10,387 nucleotides of DNA from positions 1-10,387 of the forward strand of contig JAGCAV010000262.1 of NCBI GenBank assembly GCA_017652545.1. Direction: 5' to 3'. A program made the translations under genes and the position numbers. Within the stretch, counting starts at the first letter, position 1; every line of letters begins with the position of its first letter. The notes under the pieces were generated by a model. That model had not been told where the DNA came from. It ran no database searches and saw only the letters and a list, made by a program, of their open reading frames with translations. This document shows, piece after piece, positions 1 through 6,085 of this stretch. The stretch comes from Lachnospiraceae bacterium (GTDB lineage: Bacteria > Bacillota_A > Clostridia > Lachnospirales > Lachnospiraceae).

Positions 1-2
1 GG

Positions 3-179
3 AAGCTGCCGACCCTTCTCGTGTTTGCCTGCGGCTATGTCGACGAGCCGATCCGGTATGTACTGATGCAGATACATCTGTTCAGCGGAAAGTGGATCAA
101 GCCGGTTACGCCGGAGGGAAAGGCTGCTCTGGAGGAATGGAGAGTAAGAACAGGAAAAGAACAGAAGGCAGGGGCATGA
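3..179 (+). CDS. C-terminal fragment of a probable MATE-family efflux transporter (partial)
   Basis: The frame is open from the window edge to a TGA at 177-179, giving 58 residues; the start lies outside the window. The fragment begins with a short hydrophobic stretch (LPTLLVFACGYV), followed by DEPIRYVLMQIHLFSGKW and a polar tail (KPVTPEGKAALEEW). I read this as the end of the last membrane segment and the cytosolic tail of a MATE (multidrug and toxic compound extrusion) protein. Clostridial MATE proteins often finish with a similar arrangement of Asp/Glu, Ile-Arg, a short amphipathic helix and an SGKW or SGRW motif. The assignment rests on remembered family resemblance of a short tail, so it is moderate at best. 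The gene converges on glgA, and its stop codon sits in the loop of the terminator hairpin between them. If the call is right, this is a different locus from the MATE remnant near 8091. Confidence 0.5.
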   Translation, partial: KLPTLLVFACGYVDEPIRYVLMQIHLFSGKWIKPVTPEGKAALEEWRVRTGKEQKAGA

Positions 180-197
180 ACCCCTGCCTCATTTTTT
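166..197 (+). terminator. Rho-independent terminator between convergent genes
   Basis: A perfect 9-bp stem, AGGCAGGGG (166-174) with CCCCTGCCT (181-189), encloses the six-base loop CATGAA and is followed by CA and six T's (192-197). It terminates the upstream plus-strand gene, whose TGA stop lies inside the loop. On the minus strand the same stem is followed by a T-rich run, so it may also end glgA transcripts, whose stop codon is 13 bases away. Confidence 0.85.
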
Positions 198-202
198 ATT
201 CC

Positions 203-2026
203 TTACAGCCGTCCCAGCAGTTTGCGCAGGTCGGCACCTTTGACCATGTTGCCTTTGACCTTGAGCTGTCCGGACATGAACAGCTTATCCGGGTTGACGG
301 TCCCCTTTGCCATACCCAGCAGGTTGTCGTAGCTGGCGGAAATGAACGCGTCGGCGTCATCGTAGGCATACGGCTCCACTTTGAAAAGCATTTCCCCGTC
401 GGTGTTGGAAAACTCGACATACAGAATGCCGTGTGCGCGTCCGGTCATGCGTACCTGAACAACACGATGATAGCCCGGGGCATACAGTGAGCTGTATTTG
501 ACACGGTGTTCCTCATGCAGCTCGGTGTAGGCCTCCTTCAGTGTCTCAAAAGCCTCCTCGAAGGGGACAGCATCGCCGGCCTCTCCCTCAACGATGTTGC
601 CGTACATCCGCTCATACTGTTCGGCGCTGCGCTTCCAGGAGAAGTCTTTCTTCATGCAGCGCTCCCGCAGTACATGAAAGGTCTTTTCATCGGCAAAGTA
701 GATGCGAAGGGCGCTCATGATCGCCAGCAGCAGCTCCTTTCCCTGATAGGAGGAGAAGGAGAAGCCGTCTCCGATGCCGTCGAAATCGCTGTATGGGCGG
801 ACCGAATCCTTGAGGCCCCCGGTCTCATGCACGATGGGGACTGTCCCGTAGCGCATGGCCATCATCTGGCTCAGGCCGCAGGGTTCAAAGCGGGAGGGCA
901 TCAGATAGAAATCCGAACCCGCGAAGACCTCGCTGGCCACCTGCTCTGTATAATCGCTGGAAAAGCCCAGCTGGCCGGGCCAGCGGTTCCTGCATTCGTT
1001 AAAATAGTCGATGTAGTGCTGATCACCCTGGCCGAAGATGATCACCTGGATACCCAGTTCCATAAGCGCGGGAAGAATCTCCCGGATCAGCTCTATACCT
1101 TTTTGTTCAACAAGACGGGCTACGGAACAGAACAGGGGGGTATGGCCGGCCTCTTCCAGCCCGAATTTCCTCTGCAGCGCCTGCTTGCACAAAGCCTTTC
1201 CCTTCATGTTTCTGACAGAGAAGGCGTGCGGCAGACGTTTGTCTTTTCTCGGATCGTACAGATCCATGTCAATGCCGTTCAGAATGCCGTACAGTTTGGT
1301 CCCGATCATGTCCGCGACACCCTGAAGACCCATGCCGAACTGCGGATCGTGAAGCTCACGGGCATAGGTGGGGGAGACTGTGGAGACAGCGTCCGCCATC
1401 AGCATGGCGCCTTTCATCAGGTTGATATCATGCCTTCCGTCAAATTCATATCCGAGACCGCCGGCATACCAGCCTCCCGGAAGGGCAAAGGTGTCTTCCA
1501 GCTCATTGGCCCCGAACTGTCCCTGGTAGGCAATGTTGTGAATGGTATAGACGCTTCTGATCCTCCGAAGGTCGCTTCGCCACGCCTGGTCATTTTTCAG
1601 GTAGATCACAGCCGGTGCGGTTTCCCAGTCATTGCAGTGCAGGATCTCCGGCATGAAGTCCAGTTTTTCCAGCAGGTCGATCACCGCACGGGAAAACCAT
1701 GCAAAGCGGAGCTTGTCATCGTCATAGCCGTAAAGCTTCGGGCGAAGGAAGAAGTCCTCATTGTCGACAAACCACATGGGTACGCCCTGGTTTTCTCCCT
1801 TCAGCAGTCCGCAGTAATAACTGCGGGATCCCAGAACAACCTCCCCTGTCCAGACGGTCTTCAACTGATCACCGTATTTTTCCTTTACGCACTGGTACAG
1901 CGGTGTGATGACGGCAATTTCATGGCCCGCCTCCTTCAGCGCGGGCGGTAGAGAATAAGCGACATCCGCAAGGCCTCCTGATTTTGAAAACGGCGCACAT
2001 TCGCTTGTTGCAAACAGTATCTTCAT
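203..2026 (-). CDS. glgA: Glycogen synthase GlgA with a C-terminal SCP2-like domain
   Basis: GT5 glycogen synthase transfers glucose from ADP-glucose to the non-reducing end of an alpha-1,4-glucan in the cytosol. The N-terminus has the family signature SKSGGLADV (residues 14-22, Lys15 for ADP-glucose), then HCNDWETA (130-137), YTIHNIAYQG (160-169), SVARLVEQKG (301-310) and the catalytic-loop motif SRFEPCGLSQMMAM (378-391), followed by GTVPIVHETGGL. Typical GlgA is about 480 residues; this one has 607. The extra residues, about 488-607, resemble an SCP2 sterol-carrier-like domain, with a hydrophobic beta strand region followed by LFMSGQLKVKGNMVKGADLRKLL-type C-terminal features. The start is the ATG at 2026, because AGGAGG (2038-2033) lies six bases upstream; the ATG at 2032 would touch the ribosome binding site. 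The gene stands alone on this strand. The GT5 assignment is near certain; the SCP2 reading is good but made by eye. Confidence 0.96.
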   Translation of the reverse strand: MKILFATSECAPFSKSGGLADVAYSLPPALKEAGHEIAVITPLYQCVKEKYGDQLKTVWTGEVVLGSRSYYCGLLKGENQGVPMWFVDNEDFFLRPKLYGYDDDKLRFAWFSRAVIDLLEKLDFMPEILHCNDWETAPAVIYLKNDQAWRSDLRRIRSVYTIHNIAYQGQFGANELEDTFALPGGWYAGGLGYEFDGRHDINLMKGAMLMADAVSTVSPTYARELHDPQFGMGLQGVADMIGTKLYGILNGIDMDLYDPRKDKRLPHAFSVRNMKGKALCKQALQRKFGLEEAGHTPLFCSVARLVEQKGIELIREILPALMELGIQVIIFGQGDQHYIDYFNECRNRWPGQLGFSSDYTEQVASEVFAGSDFYLMPSRFEPCGLSQMMAMRYGTVPIVHETGGLKDSVRPYSDFDGIGDGFSFSSYQGKELLLAIMSALRIYFADEKTFHVLRERCMKKDFSWKRSAEQYERMYGNIVEGEAGDAVPFEEAFETLKEAYTELHEEHRVKYSSLYAPGYHRVVQVRMTGRAHGILYVEFSNTDGEMLFKVEPYAYDDADAFISASYDNLLGMAKGTVNPDKLFMSGQLKVKGNMVKGADLRKLLGRL

Positions 2027-2032
2027 GGGCAT

Positions 2033-2038
2033 CCTCCT
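2033..2038 (-). promoter_or_regulatory. Ribosome binding site that fixes the glgA start
   Basis: On the minus strand AGGAGG is six bases from the ATG at 2026 and has no gap to the in-frame ATG at 2032. It therefore supports the downstream start. Confidence 0.85.
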
Positions 2039-2086
2039 GTGGTTTCGTCTGCAGTATTTTGATGCATGTATGGTTCAGATATCTTC

Positions 2087-2095
2087 AGTATATCA
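2087..2095 (-). promoter_or_regulatory. Possible extended -10 promoter of glgA
   Basis: The minus strand reads TGATATACT, which fits an extended -10 element (TG, one base, TATACT). No good -35 hexamer is visible 16-18 bases upstream. A start near 2080 would give a leader of about 55 bases. Confidence 0.4.
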
Positions 2096-2139
2096 TAACC
2101 GGAACCTGCGCAGTTACTCTTTTTCTTTTCGAACTGATA

Positions 2140-2148
2140 TGGTATGAT
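2140..2148 (+). promoter_or_regulatory. Possible extended -10 promoter of the 2175-4403 operon
   Basis: TGGTATGAT fits an extended -10 element (TG, one base, TATGAT, five of six matches to consensus). The -35 position 17 bases upstream holds only a T-rich TTTTTC. A start near 2155 would leave about 20 bases before the first ATG, just enough for the GGGGG ribosome binding site at 2163-2167. Confidence 0.45.
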
Positions 2149-2174
2149 AAGGCGGACAGAAAGGGGGTTATGCC

Positions 2175-2426
2175 ATGCTGAAACAGAAGGCTAAGGAAAC
2201 CGATGCTCCCCAGGTAGAGGAAAAGGAGCAGACATCTGCCGGCTTTTCCAGTCAGCCGGAAATCGTCATTCAGTCCCTGATGGGAGGATCCATTTCGACT
2301 GAGGAAATCATGGCAAGAGTATATTCACAGGAACCGACTGCGCAGAAGATCTATGTGAAACCGGAGGAAAACAAAGCCTACTGGGTGGCAAAGAACAACA
2401 GGGGCTATGTCGTTTTGTGGGAATAA
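2175..2426 (+). CDS. Small DUF6465-like protein
   Basis: This is an 83-residue protein with no signal peptide or membrane segment. Its first 25 residues are charged and probably disordered (Lys/Glu/Gln-rich). The rest is an ordered part containing SLMGGSISTEEIMARV (about 35-50) and the conserved-looking IYVKPEENKAYWV (about 59-71), ending GYVVLWE. The layout of a low-complexity N-terminus plus a 'Y-V/I-K-P-E-E-N-x-A-Y' core matches my memory of DUF6465, a family of unknown function common in Lachnospiraceae. GGGGG at 2163-2167 lies seven bases before the ATG. It is probably the first gene of an operon with the repeat protein and the isomerase: the gap to the next gene is 73 bases and no terminator is visible in it. 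Coding status is well supported; function is unknown. Confidence 0.8.
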   Translation: MLKQKAKETDAPQVEEKEQTSAGFSSQPEIVIQSLMGGSISTEEIMARVYSQEPTAQKIYVKPEENKAYWVAKNNRGYVVLWE

Positions 2427-2499
2427 GGCAAAGAGGAGAAAAAGAAGTTCGGCAGATAATGGATGACCGGACTCAGATTACACCGGGAGGAGGTTACGG

Positions 2500-2949
2500 A
2501 TGGGTACACTGGGACAGGTAAAAATGAGAATGAAACAGGACAGGGATATGCGAAAAAGGCTTGTCCGCGGCGGAAGACATGAGATTCTGCTGGATTTGGA
2601 CGGCGACAAGTTTGCTGATCTTGGCCTGATGGATGAAAACATGGACGGCGACATTGATACGATGGCGCTTGATCTTGGCGGCAGCGGCGATTTCGATCTG
2701 TATATGACGGATATGGATGGCAACAATGTGATCGACAGAGCCTTTTTCGATGAGGAGGGGAATGGTTCCTTTGCAGCGCCTGCATGGGGAGACGAGATTC
2801 TGGCTCCCATGCTGGAAGCGGCCACCAGACTGTATCGCTTTCTGGCATCCGCGGATTGGGATACCGCACAGCTGGACGCGTATCTGGAAGAATTAAGCGG
2901 CAGTATCGCGCCGGCAGCCGAGCTCGTCGGGGCGGATTTTGAGGAATAA
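2500..2949 (+). CDS. Cytosolic-looking protein with 13-residue Asp-rich repeats, function unknown
   Basis: The protein has 149 residues. A basic N-terminus (1-30, Lys/Arg-rich, no signal peptide) leads into an Asp-rich tandem repeat with an exact 13-residue period: Asp at 32, 45, 58, 71 and 84 (position 1) and at 40, 53, 66 and 79 (position 9). Asp or Asn often occupies positions 3 and 5, Gly position 4 or 6, and an aliphatic or aromatic residue position 8. This DxDGDxxxD grammar is that of calcium-binding loops (EF-hand-like, dockerin or thrombospondin type 3), but no EF-hand helices flank the loops. Residues 95-149 look helical and acidic. GGAGGAGG (2486-2493) sits six bases before the ATG. 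The isomerase follows 35 bases downstream. Calcium binding is inferred; the role is unknown. Confidence 0.85.
   Translation: MGTLGQVKMRMKQDRDMRKRLVRGGRHEILLDLDGDKFADLGLMDENMDGDIDTMALDLGGSGDFDLYMTDMDGNNVIDRAFFDEEGNGSFAAPAWGDEILAPMLEAATRLYRFLASADWDTAQLDAYLEELSGSIAPAAELVGADFEE
2593..2772 (+). repeat. Coding tandem repeat, about 4.6 units of 39 bp (13 residues)
   Basis: Within the 2500-2949 gene, Asp codons recur exactly every 39 bases at 2593, 2632, 2671, 2710 and 2749, with a second Asp at position 9 of each of the four full units. The nucleotide sequences of the units have diverged, so the pattern is held at protein level and is not a recent DNA duplication. Confidence 0.85.
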
Positions 2950-2969
2950 CTGATTCAGATCATAATATG

Positions 2970-2976
2970 AAGGAGG
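2970..2976 (+). promoter_or_regulatory. Ribosome binding site that fixes the isomerase start
   Basis: AAGGAGG lies eight bases before the ATG at 2985 and overlaps the codons that would follow the in-frame ATG at 2967. The downstream start is therefore the real one. Confidence 0.88.
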
Positions 2977-2984
2977 TTTTATCG

Positions 2985-4403
2985 ATGTTAGTTGAGACGA
3001 GAGCAAGAATTGGCGTTTTTTCCATCGCGCTGGGCGCGTATCTGCCCCAGTTCCCGACGCTGGTACCGGAATTTGAATCCCAGTATGAGGCATTCAAAAA
3101 GACGCTGCCGGATACCGTGGACATCATCGACGGCGGTCTGGTGACCACCAAGGAGCAGTCCATGGCGGCAGGGGACAAGTTCCGCGCGGCGGACGTGGAC
3201 CTTGTGATCATGCAGCTGCTGACCTACGCCACATCCTACAACATGCTTCCGGCAGTCCGGGATCTGGATGTGCCTGTCGTGCTGGTGAATGTCCAGAAGA
3301 AGAAAGCGCCGGACTATGCCAATACCGATACGCCGACCTGGCTGGGCGAACTGTATGCCTGCGGCGCTGTCGGCGAAAGTGTGGCTGACCTGGAAAGAGC
3401 CGGAAAGCGCCATGCTGTCATCACCGGTGTGGTGGAAGGCGGAGATCCTGCCGTTCAGGCGGAGATCGAGGACTGGTGCAAGGCTGCGCAGGTCCGCAGA
3501 CGTTTCCGCGACACGAACCTGGCTCAGATCGGACGTCCCTATCCCGGTATGATGGATCTCTACATCGATGAGACAAACCTGTATAACCGTATGTTCCTGT
3601 ACACCAAGCAGTTCGACTGGGAGAAGATGTGGGCGATCGCGGACGACATCACCGATGAGGAAGCGATCCGCGCCAAAGCGCAGGACATTCTGGACACCTT
3701 CGACATCGAGGGCGGCGGCACCATCGAGAAGGTCTGGGATATGGCGAAGTATGTGGTGGCTTTTGAGCAGTGGGTGAAGGACGAGCAGATCGCGTTCATT
3801 GCCTCCCACTATGACGGGTTTGCCCAGGGCAAGGCCGGCGTGCTCGATTCCATGCTGATCCCGGCATTTTCCATGCTGATCAAGCAGGGTGTCGCCTGTG
3901 CTGTGGAAGGTGACATCAAGGTTTCCATGGCCATGAGCATCTTAAAGACCATCTCCGGCATGGGACAGCTTTCCGAGATGTACTCGATCGACTTTAACGA
4001 GGATATCTGCATTATCGGCCATTCGGGTTCCGGTGACGCGGACATCTCCGCGAAGAAGCCGACCATGAAGATCGTTCCTGTGTTCCACGGCAAGACCGGA
4101 GGCGGCTACCTGACACAGTTCTATCCGCATCTGGGACCGGTCACATATCTCGGCATCACGCAGGACCGCGACGGCAACTTCAAGTTCGTGGTGGCGGAAG
4201 GCGTCAATGAGGACGGCCCGATCTTTACCTTCGGAGATACCAACATGCGCACCCGCTTCACCTGCGGCGCCAGGGAGTTCTGCAACAAGTGGAGTGAGGC
4301 AGGCCCAACCCACCATATGGCGGCGGCTTCCGGAAGACATATCGACACCATCCTGAAGGTAGCGAAGATCTTTAACGTCCCGGTTGACATCATAACAAGG
4401 TAA
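2985..4403 (+). CDS. L-arabinose/L-fucose isomerase-family sugar isomerase (AraA-like)
   Basis: The 472-residue length is close to that of L-arabinose isomerases (about 500). Enzymes of this fold interconvert aldoses and ketoses with a Mn2+ ion bound by two Glu and two His. The matching residues appear in order: Glu308 in VEGDIKVSMAM, Glu331 in LSEMYSIDF, His346 in IIGHSGSGD and His443-His444 in GPTHHMA. The N-terminal half carries a Rossmann-like domain (RIGVFSIALGAYLPQFPTL, then VDLVIMQLLTYATSYNMLPA). The sequence departs from classical AraA: the segment around His346 is GHSGSGD where AraA usually has GSHMLE. The substrate could therefore be another pentose, a deoxy-sugar or a sugar acid. 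A strong terminator follows. No araB or araD is nearby, and rhaB lies 4.4 kb downstream. Family is confident, substrate open. Confidence 0.88.
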   Translation: MLVETRARIGVFSIALGAYLPQFPTLVPEFESQYEAFKKTLPDTVDIIDGGLVTTKEQSMAAGDKFRAADVDLVIMQLLTYATSYNMLPAVRDLDVPVVLVNVQKKKAPDYANTDTPTWLGELYACGAVGESVADLERAGKRHAVITGVVEGGDPAVQAEIEDWCKAAQVRRRFRDTNLAQIGRPYPGMMDLYIDETNLYNRMFLYTKQFDWEKMWAIADDITDEEAIRAKAQDILDTFDIEGGGTIEKVWDMAKYVVAFEQWVKDEQIAFIASHYDGFAQGKAGVLDSMLIPAFSMLIKQGVACAVEGDIKVSMAMSILKTISGMGQLSEMYSIDFNEDICIIGHSGSGDADISAKKPTMKIVPVFHGKTGGGYLTQFYPHLGPVTYLGITQDRDGNFKFVVAEGVNEDGPIFTFGDTNMRTRFTCGAREFCNKWSEAGPTHHMAAASGRHIDTILKVAKIFNVPVDIITR

Positions 4404-4425
4404 GATTACAGCAATCCGTAATCTT
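4402..4425 (+). repeat. Inverted repeat overlapping the isomerase stop codon
   Basis: AAGATTAC (4402-4409) pairs with GTAATCTT (4418-4425) across an eight-base loop, and the next bases, GCTTTAG, form only a poor U tract. It may be an auxiliary 3' hairpin that protects the transcript or assists the main terminator 37 bases downstream. Confidence 0.5.
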
Positions 4426-4461
4426 GCTTTAGAAGACCATATAAACAGGCAATGAATCAGA

Positions 4462-4494
4462 AAGTCCCGGCACTGCGCCGGGACTTCTTTTGTT
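4462..4494 (+). terminator. Strong rho-independent terminator of the isomerase operon
   Basis: A perfect 10-bp stem, AAGTCCCGGC (4462-4471) with GCCGGGACTT (4477-4486), has a five-base loop and is followed by CTTTTGTT. On the minus strand it sits directly after the stop of the convergent GlsB-family gene, so it may serve both, although the U tract on that side is weak. Confidence 0.9.
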
Positions 4495-4720
4495 AAAACA
4501 GGTATCGGGCAAGCCAGATCAGAAGGCAGGCGCCGAAGACGGAGATGCAAAGGCTCGCGACACGCCCCTTCCCAGTGATACCGACAAAATGCAGCACTAC
4601 CGAACCGAGTACGCCGCCGCAAAGCCCGAGAAGCAGGTTGCGGATGACACTTCCGTCCGAACCCATCAGTTTACCGGCAATCCAGCCGGCCAGGATACCA
4701 AAAATAATATTCAGGATCAT
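4493..4720 (-). CDS. GlsB/YeaQ/YmgE-family small membrane protein
   Basis: This 75-residue, very hydrophobic protein has three predicted membrane segments (about 1-16, 27-47 and 54-74). The start MILNIIFGILAGWIAGKLM followed by a Gly-rich second helix (LLLGLCGGVLGSVVLHFVG) is the typical layout of the GlsB/YeaQ/YmgE ('transglycosylase-associated') family. These are general-stress-linked inner-membrane proteins of unclear molecular function; despite the old name they have no transglycosylase activity of their own. The start at 4720 is set by AGGAGG (4732-4727) six bases upstream. It has its own sigma-A-type promoter at 4834-4806 and is convergent with the isomerase gene. The leader is about 80 bases long. 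Confidence 0.88.
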   Translation of the reverse strand: MILNIIFGILAGWIAGKLMGSDGSVIRNLLLGLCGGVLGSVVLHFVGITGKGRVASLCISVFGACLLIWLARYLF

Positions 4721-4805
4721 TTCATACCTCCTGATCAGCGATGAAAACAGTTTATGGGTCTGATACAAACAGGCGGGCATTATCCCGCACAGATGCATCT
4801 TTCTT

Positions 4806-4834
4806 ACTATATATGTTCCGGGGGATGAGGTCAA
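4806..4834 (-). promoter_or_regulatory. Promoter of the GlsB-family gene
   Basis: The minus strand carries TTGACC (4834-4829), a 17-base spacer, and TATAGT (4811-4806). Each hexamer matches the vegetative consensus at five of six positions. The start is expected near 4799. Confidence 0.8.
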
Positions 4835-4864
4835 TGGGGTGTTTGCCAAAAGCGCTTCTTCCTG

Positions 4865-4893
4865 TTGCCACCGTATGGGTTTGAGAGTAAAAT
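4865..4893 (+). promoter_or_regulatory. Promoter of the SHOCT-vanX-nagA-nagB operon
   Basis: TTGCCA (4865-4870), a 17-base spacer and TAAAAT (4888-4893) each match the vegetative consensus at five of six positions. Transcription should start near 4900. This makes the in-frame ATG at 4894 unusable and supports a start at 4954 for the first gene. Confidence 0.75.
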
Positions 4894-4953
4894 ATGGTTG
4901 ACTTGTCCGATGTAACGCGCAGGCGTACTGTTGAAAAAAATGGGAACACTGAT

Positions 4954-5403
4954 ATGAAGAGAAACACAAATGCACTGGTTTTGAGCCTGGTCTGGCTGAT
5001 CATGACAGGAATCATTATGATGGCGCTCTTCGCCGGCAGAGCCGGGAGAGTGTTTACATATCTGTTCAGGCGGGGAAGCTTCAGCTTCAGGAGGCTGCAG
5101 TTTGTCTGGGAAGCGGACCCTGTCTCGTGCATTCAGTTCCTGGTGTTCGTGGTCCTGGCGCTGATCTTTATCGTGAACCTGTTCAGGCTGATCGCGGCCA
5201 TCATACGCATCGCAGGCGGGAGGCAGGACGTTCCGCCGCTGGAGCAGCCCGGGGACAGGACCCTGTCGCATTCTTACGGGACCGGAAATGAGAGATACAT
5301 CACACAGCTGGATGATTTCCTTCGGGACGGCGTGATCACAAAGGAAGAATTTATTGAACTGAAGAAAAGATTCGGAAAGGAGAATGGTAAGAATGGACTA
5401 TAA
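4954..5403 (+). CDS. Two-TM membrane protein with C-terminal SHOCT domain
   Basis: The 149-residue protein has two membrane helices (about 8-27 and 59-85) separated by a basic, aromatic loop. A polar linker follows, then a C-terminal SHOCT domain (about 115-141; YITQLDDFLRDGVITKEEFIELKKRF). SHOCT is a short helical pair found at the ends of many bacterial proteins and is thought to mediate oligomerisation or partner binding; the membrane topology would place it in the cytosol. An upstream in-frame ATG at 4894 is rejected because it overlaps the -10 element of the promoter. The start at 4954 has only a weak GGGA-type ribosome binding site. The gene overlaps vanX by 11 bases, which suggests coupled translation. 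Domain call is confident; the biological role is not known. Confidence 0.8.
   Translation: MKRNTNALVLSLVWLIMTGIIMMALFAGRAGRVFTYLFRRGSFSFRRLQFVWEADPVSCIQFLVFVVLALIFIVNLFRLIAAIIRIAGGRQDVPPLEQPGDRTLSHSYGTGNERYITQLDDFLRDGVITKEEFIELKKRFGKENGKNGL
5376..5382 (+). promoter_or_regulatory. Ribosome binding site that fixes the dipeptidase start
   Basis: AAAGGAG lies one base before the in-frame ATG at 5384 but ten bases before the ATG at 5393. The latter is workable, so the protein is three residues shorter than the longest frame. Confidence 0.7.
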
Positions 5404-6052
5404 GAGAGAAGTGACCATGGATCCTTCCGGGTTTGTGCTCCTGGCGGACTACGTTCCAGGGATCATCCAGGAGATTCGTTACTATTCGACCTACAATTTT
5501 ATCGGAGACCGGATCGACTGCTATGAGGAACCCTGCGCGATCATTACGAAGGAAGCCGCCAGGGCGCTTAAGTCCGTAAGCAACGAGATGAATGTGCAGG
5601 GATACCGCCTGAAGATCTTTGACGCTTACCGCCCCGCCGGTGCCGTCAAGCACTTTGTGTTCTGGGGCATTGAGGACCAGGATATCCGTATGAAACCGTA
5701 TTTTTATCCGGACCTTGAGAAGCAGGAGCTGTTTGCGAAGGGGTATATCGCCAGCAGGTCCAGCCACAGCAGGGGCAGTACGGTGGATCTGACTCTTTTT
5801 GACATGAAGACCGGTAAGGAGCTGGATATGGGCAGCCCCTTTGACATGTTTGGAGAGGTGTCTCACCCGGATTACAGAGGGATCACCGATGAGCAGTATG
5901 CCAACCGGATGCTTCTGCAAAGCGTGATGGTGCGCAACGGTTTTCTCCCCATCGACTGTGAGTGGTGGCATTTTACGCTGAAGGATGAGCCGTATCCGGA
6001 GATCCTGTTCGAGTTTCCGGTCTCCTCGGCGTATCTGCGCAAGAGAAACTGA
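5393..6052 (+). CDS. vanX: D-alanyl-D-alanine dipeptidase (VanX/DdpX type, M15D)
   Basis: VanX-type zinc peptidases hydrolyse free D-Ala-D-Ala. The family motifs are complete: FDAYRP (76-81, Arg80), SSHSRGSTVDLTLFD (123-137, zinc ligands His125 and Asp132) and the EWWHF motif (190-194, Glu190 as general base, His193 as third zinc ligand). The spacing parallels VanX (Arg71, His116, Asp123, Glu181, His184) with a constant offset of nine. At 219 residues it is slightly longer than VanX (202). There is no signal peptide, so it acts in the cytosol. No vanH, vanA-type ligase or vanRS is nearby, so it need not confer glycopeptide resistance. Its operon position, overlapping a membrane SHOCT gene and followed 33 bases later by nagA, points to dipeptide salvage or wall recycling. 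Confidence 0.92.
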   Translation: MDYKREVTMDPSGFVLLADYVPGIIQEIRYYSTYNFIGDRIDCYEEPCAIITKEAARALKSVSNEMNVQGYRLKIFDAYRPAGAVKHFVFWGIEDQDIRMKPYFYPDLEKQELFAKGYIASRSSHSRGSTVDLTLFDMKTGKELDMGSPFDMFGEVSHPDYRGITDEQYANRMLLQSVMVRNGFLPIDCEWWHFTLKDEPYPEILFEFPVSSAYLRKRN

Positions 6053-6071
6053 GCGTCCTGCAAAACGGGCT

Positions 6072-6078
6072 GGAGGAG
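6072..6078 (+). promoter_or_regulatory. Ribosome binding site that fixes the nagA start
   Basis: GGAGGAG is seven bases before the ATG at 6086 and only one base before the in-frame ATG at 6080. The second ATG is therefore preferred. Confidence 0.85.
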
Positions 6079-6085
6079 TATGGCA

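Noticed and set aside
506..1951. A 481-codon open frame antisense to glgA
   Set aside because: It lies entirely within glgA, whose motifs are certain, has no recognisable domain or good ribosome binding site, and reads as low-quality sequence typical of a shadow frame.
2459..2521. A 20-codon frame (MDDRTQ...) overlapping the start of the Asp-repeat gene
   Set aside because: The nearest purine-rich ribosome binding site is about 20 bases away, and the region mainly carries the ribosome binding site of the next gene.
3942..4622. A 226-codon minus-strand frame across the isomerase 3' end, the terminator and the GlsB-family gene
   Set aside because: It runs through a strong terminator and two confident genes in other frames, and has no recognisable motif.
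4894..4953. A 20-residue N-terminal extension of the SHOCT protein
   Set aside because: The ATG at 4894 overlaps the -10 hexamer and precedes the expected transcription start.
5393..6052. Part of a vancomycin-resistance cluster
   Set aside because: Only a VanX-type dipeptidase is present; no ligase, dehydrogenase or two-component system flanks it, and its operon partners are amino-sugar genes.
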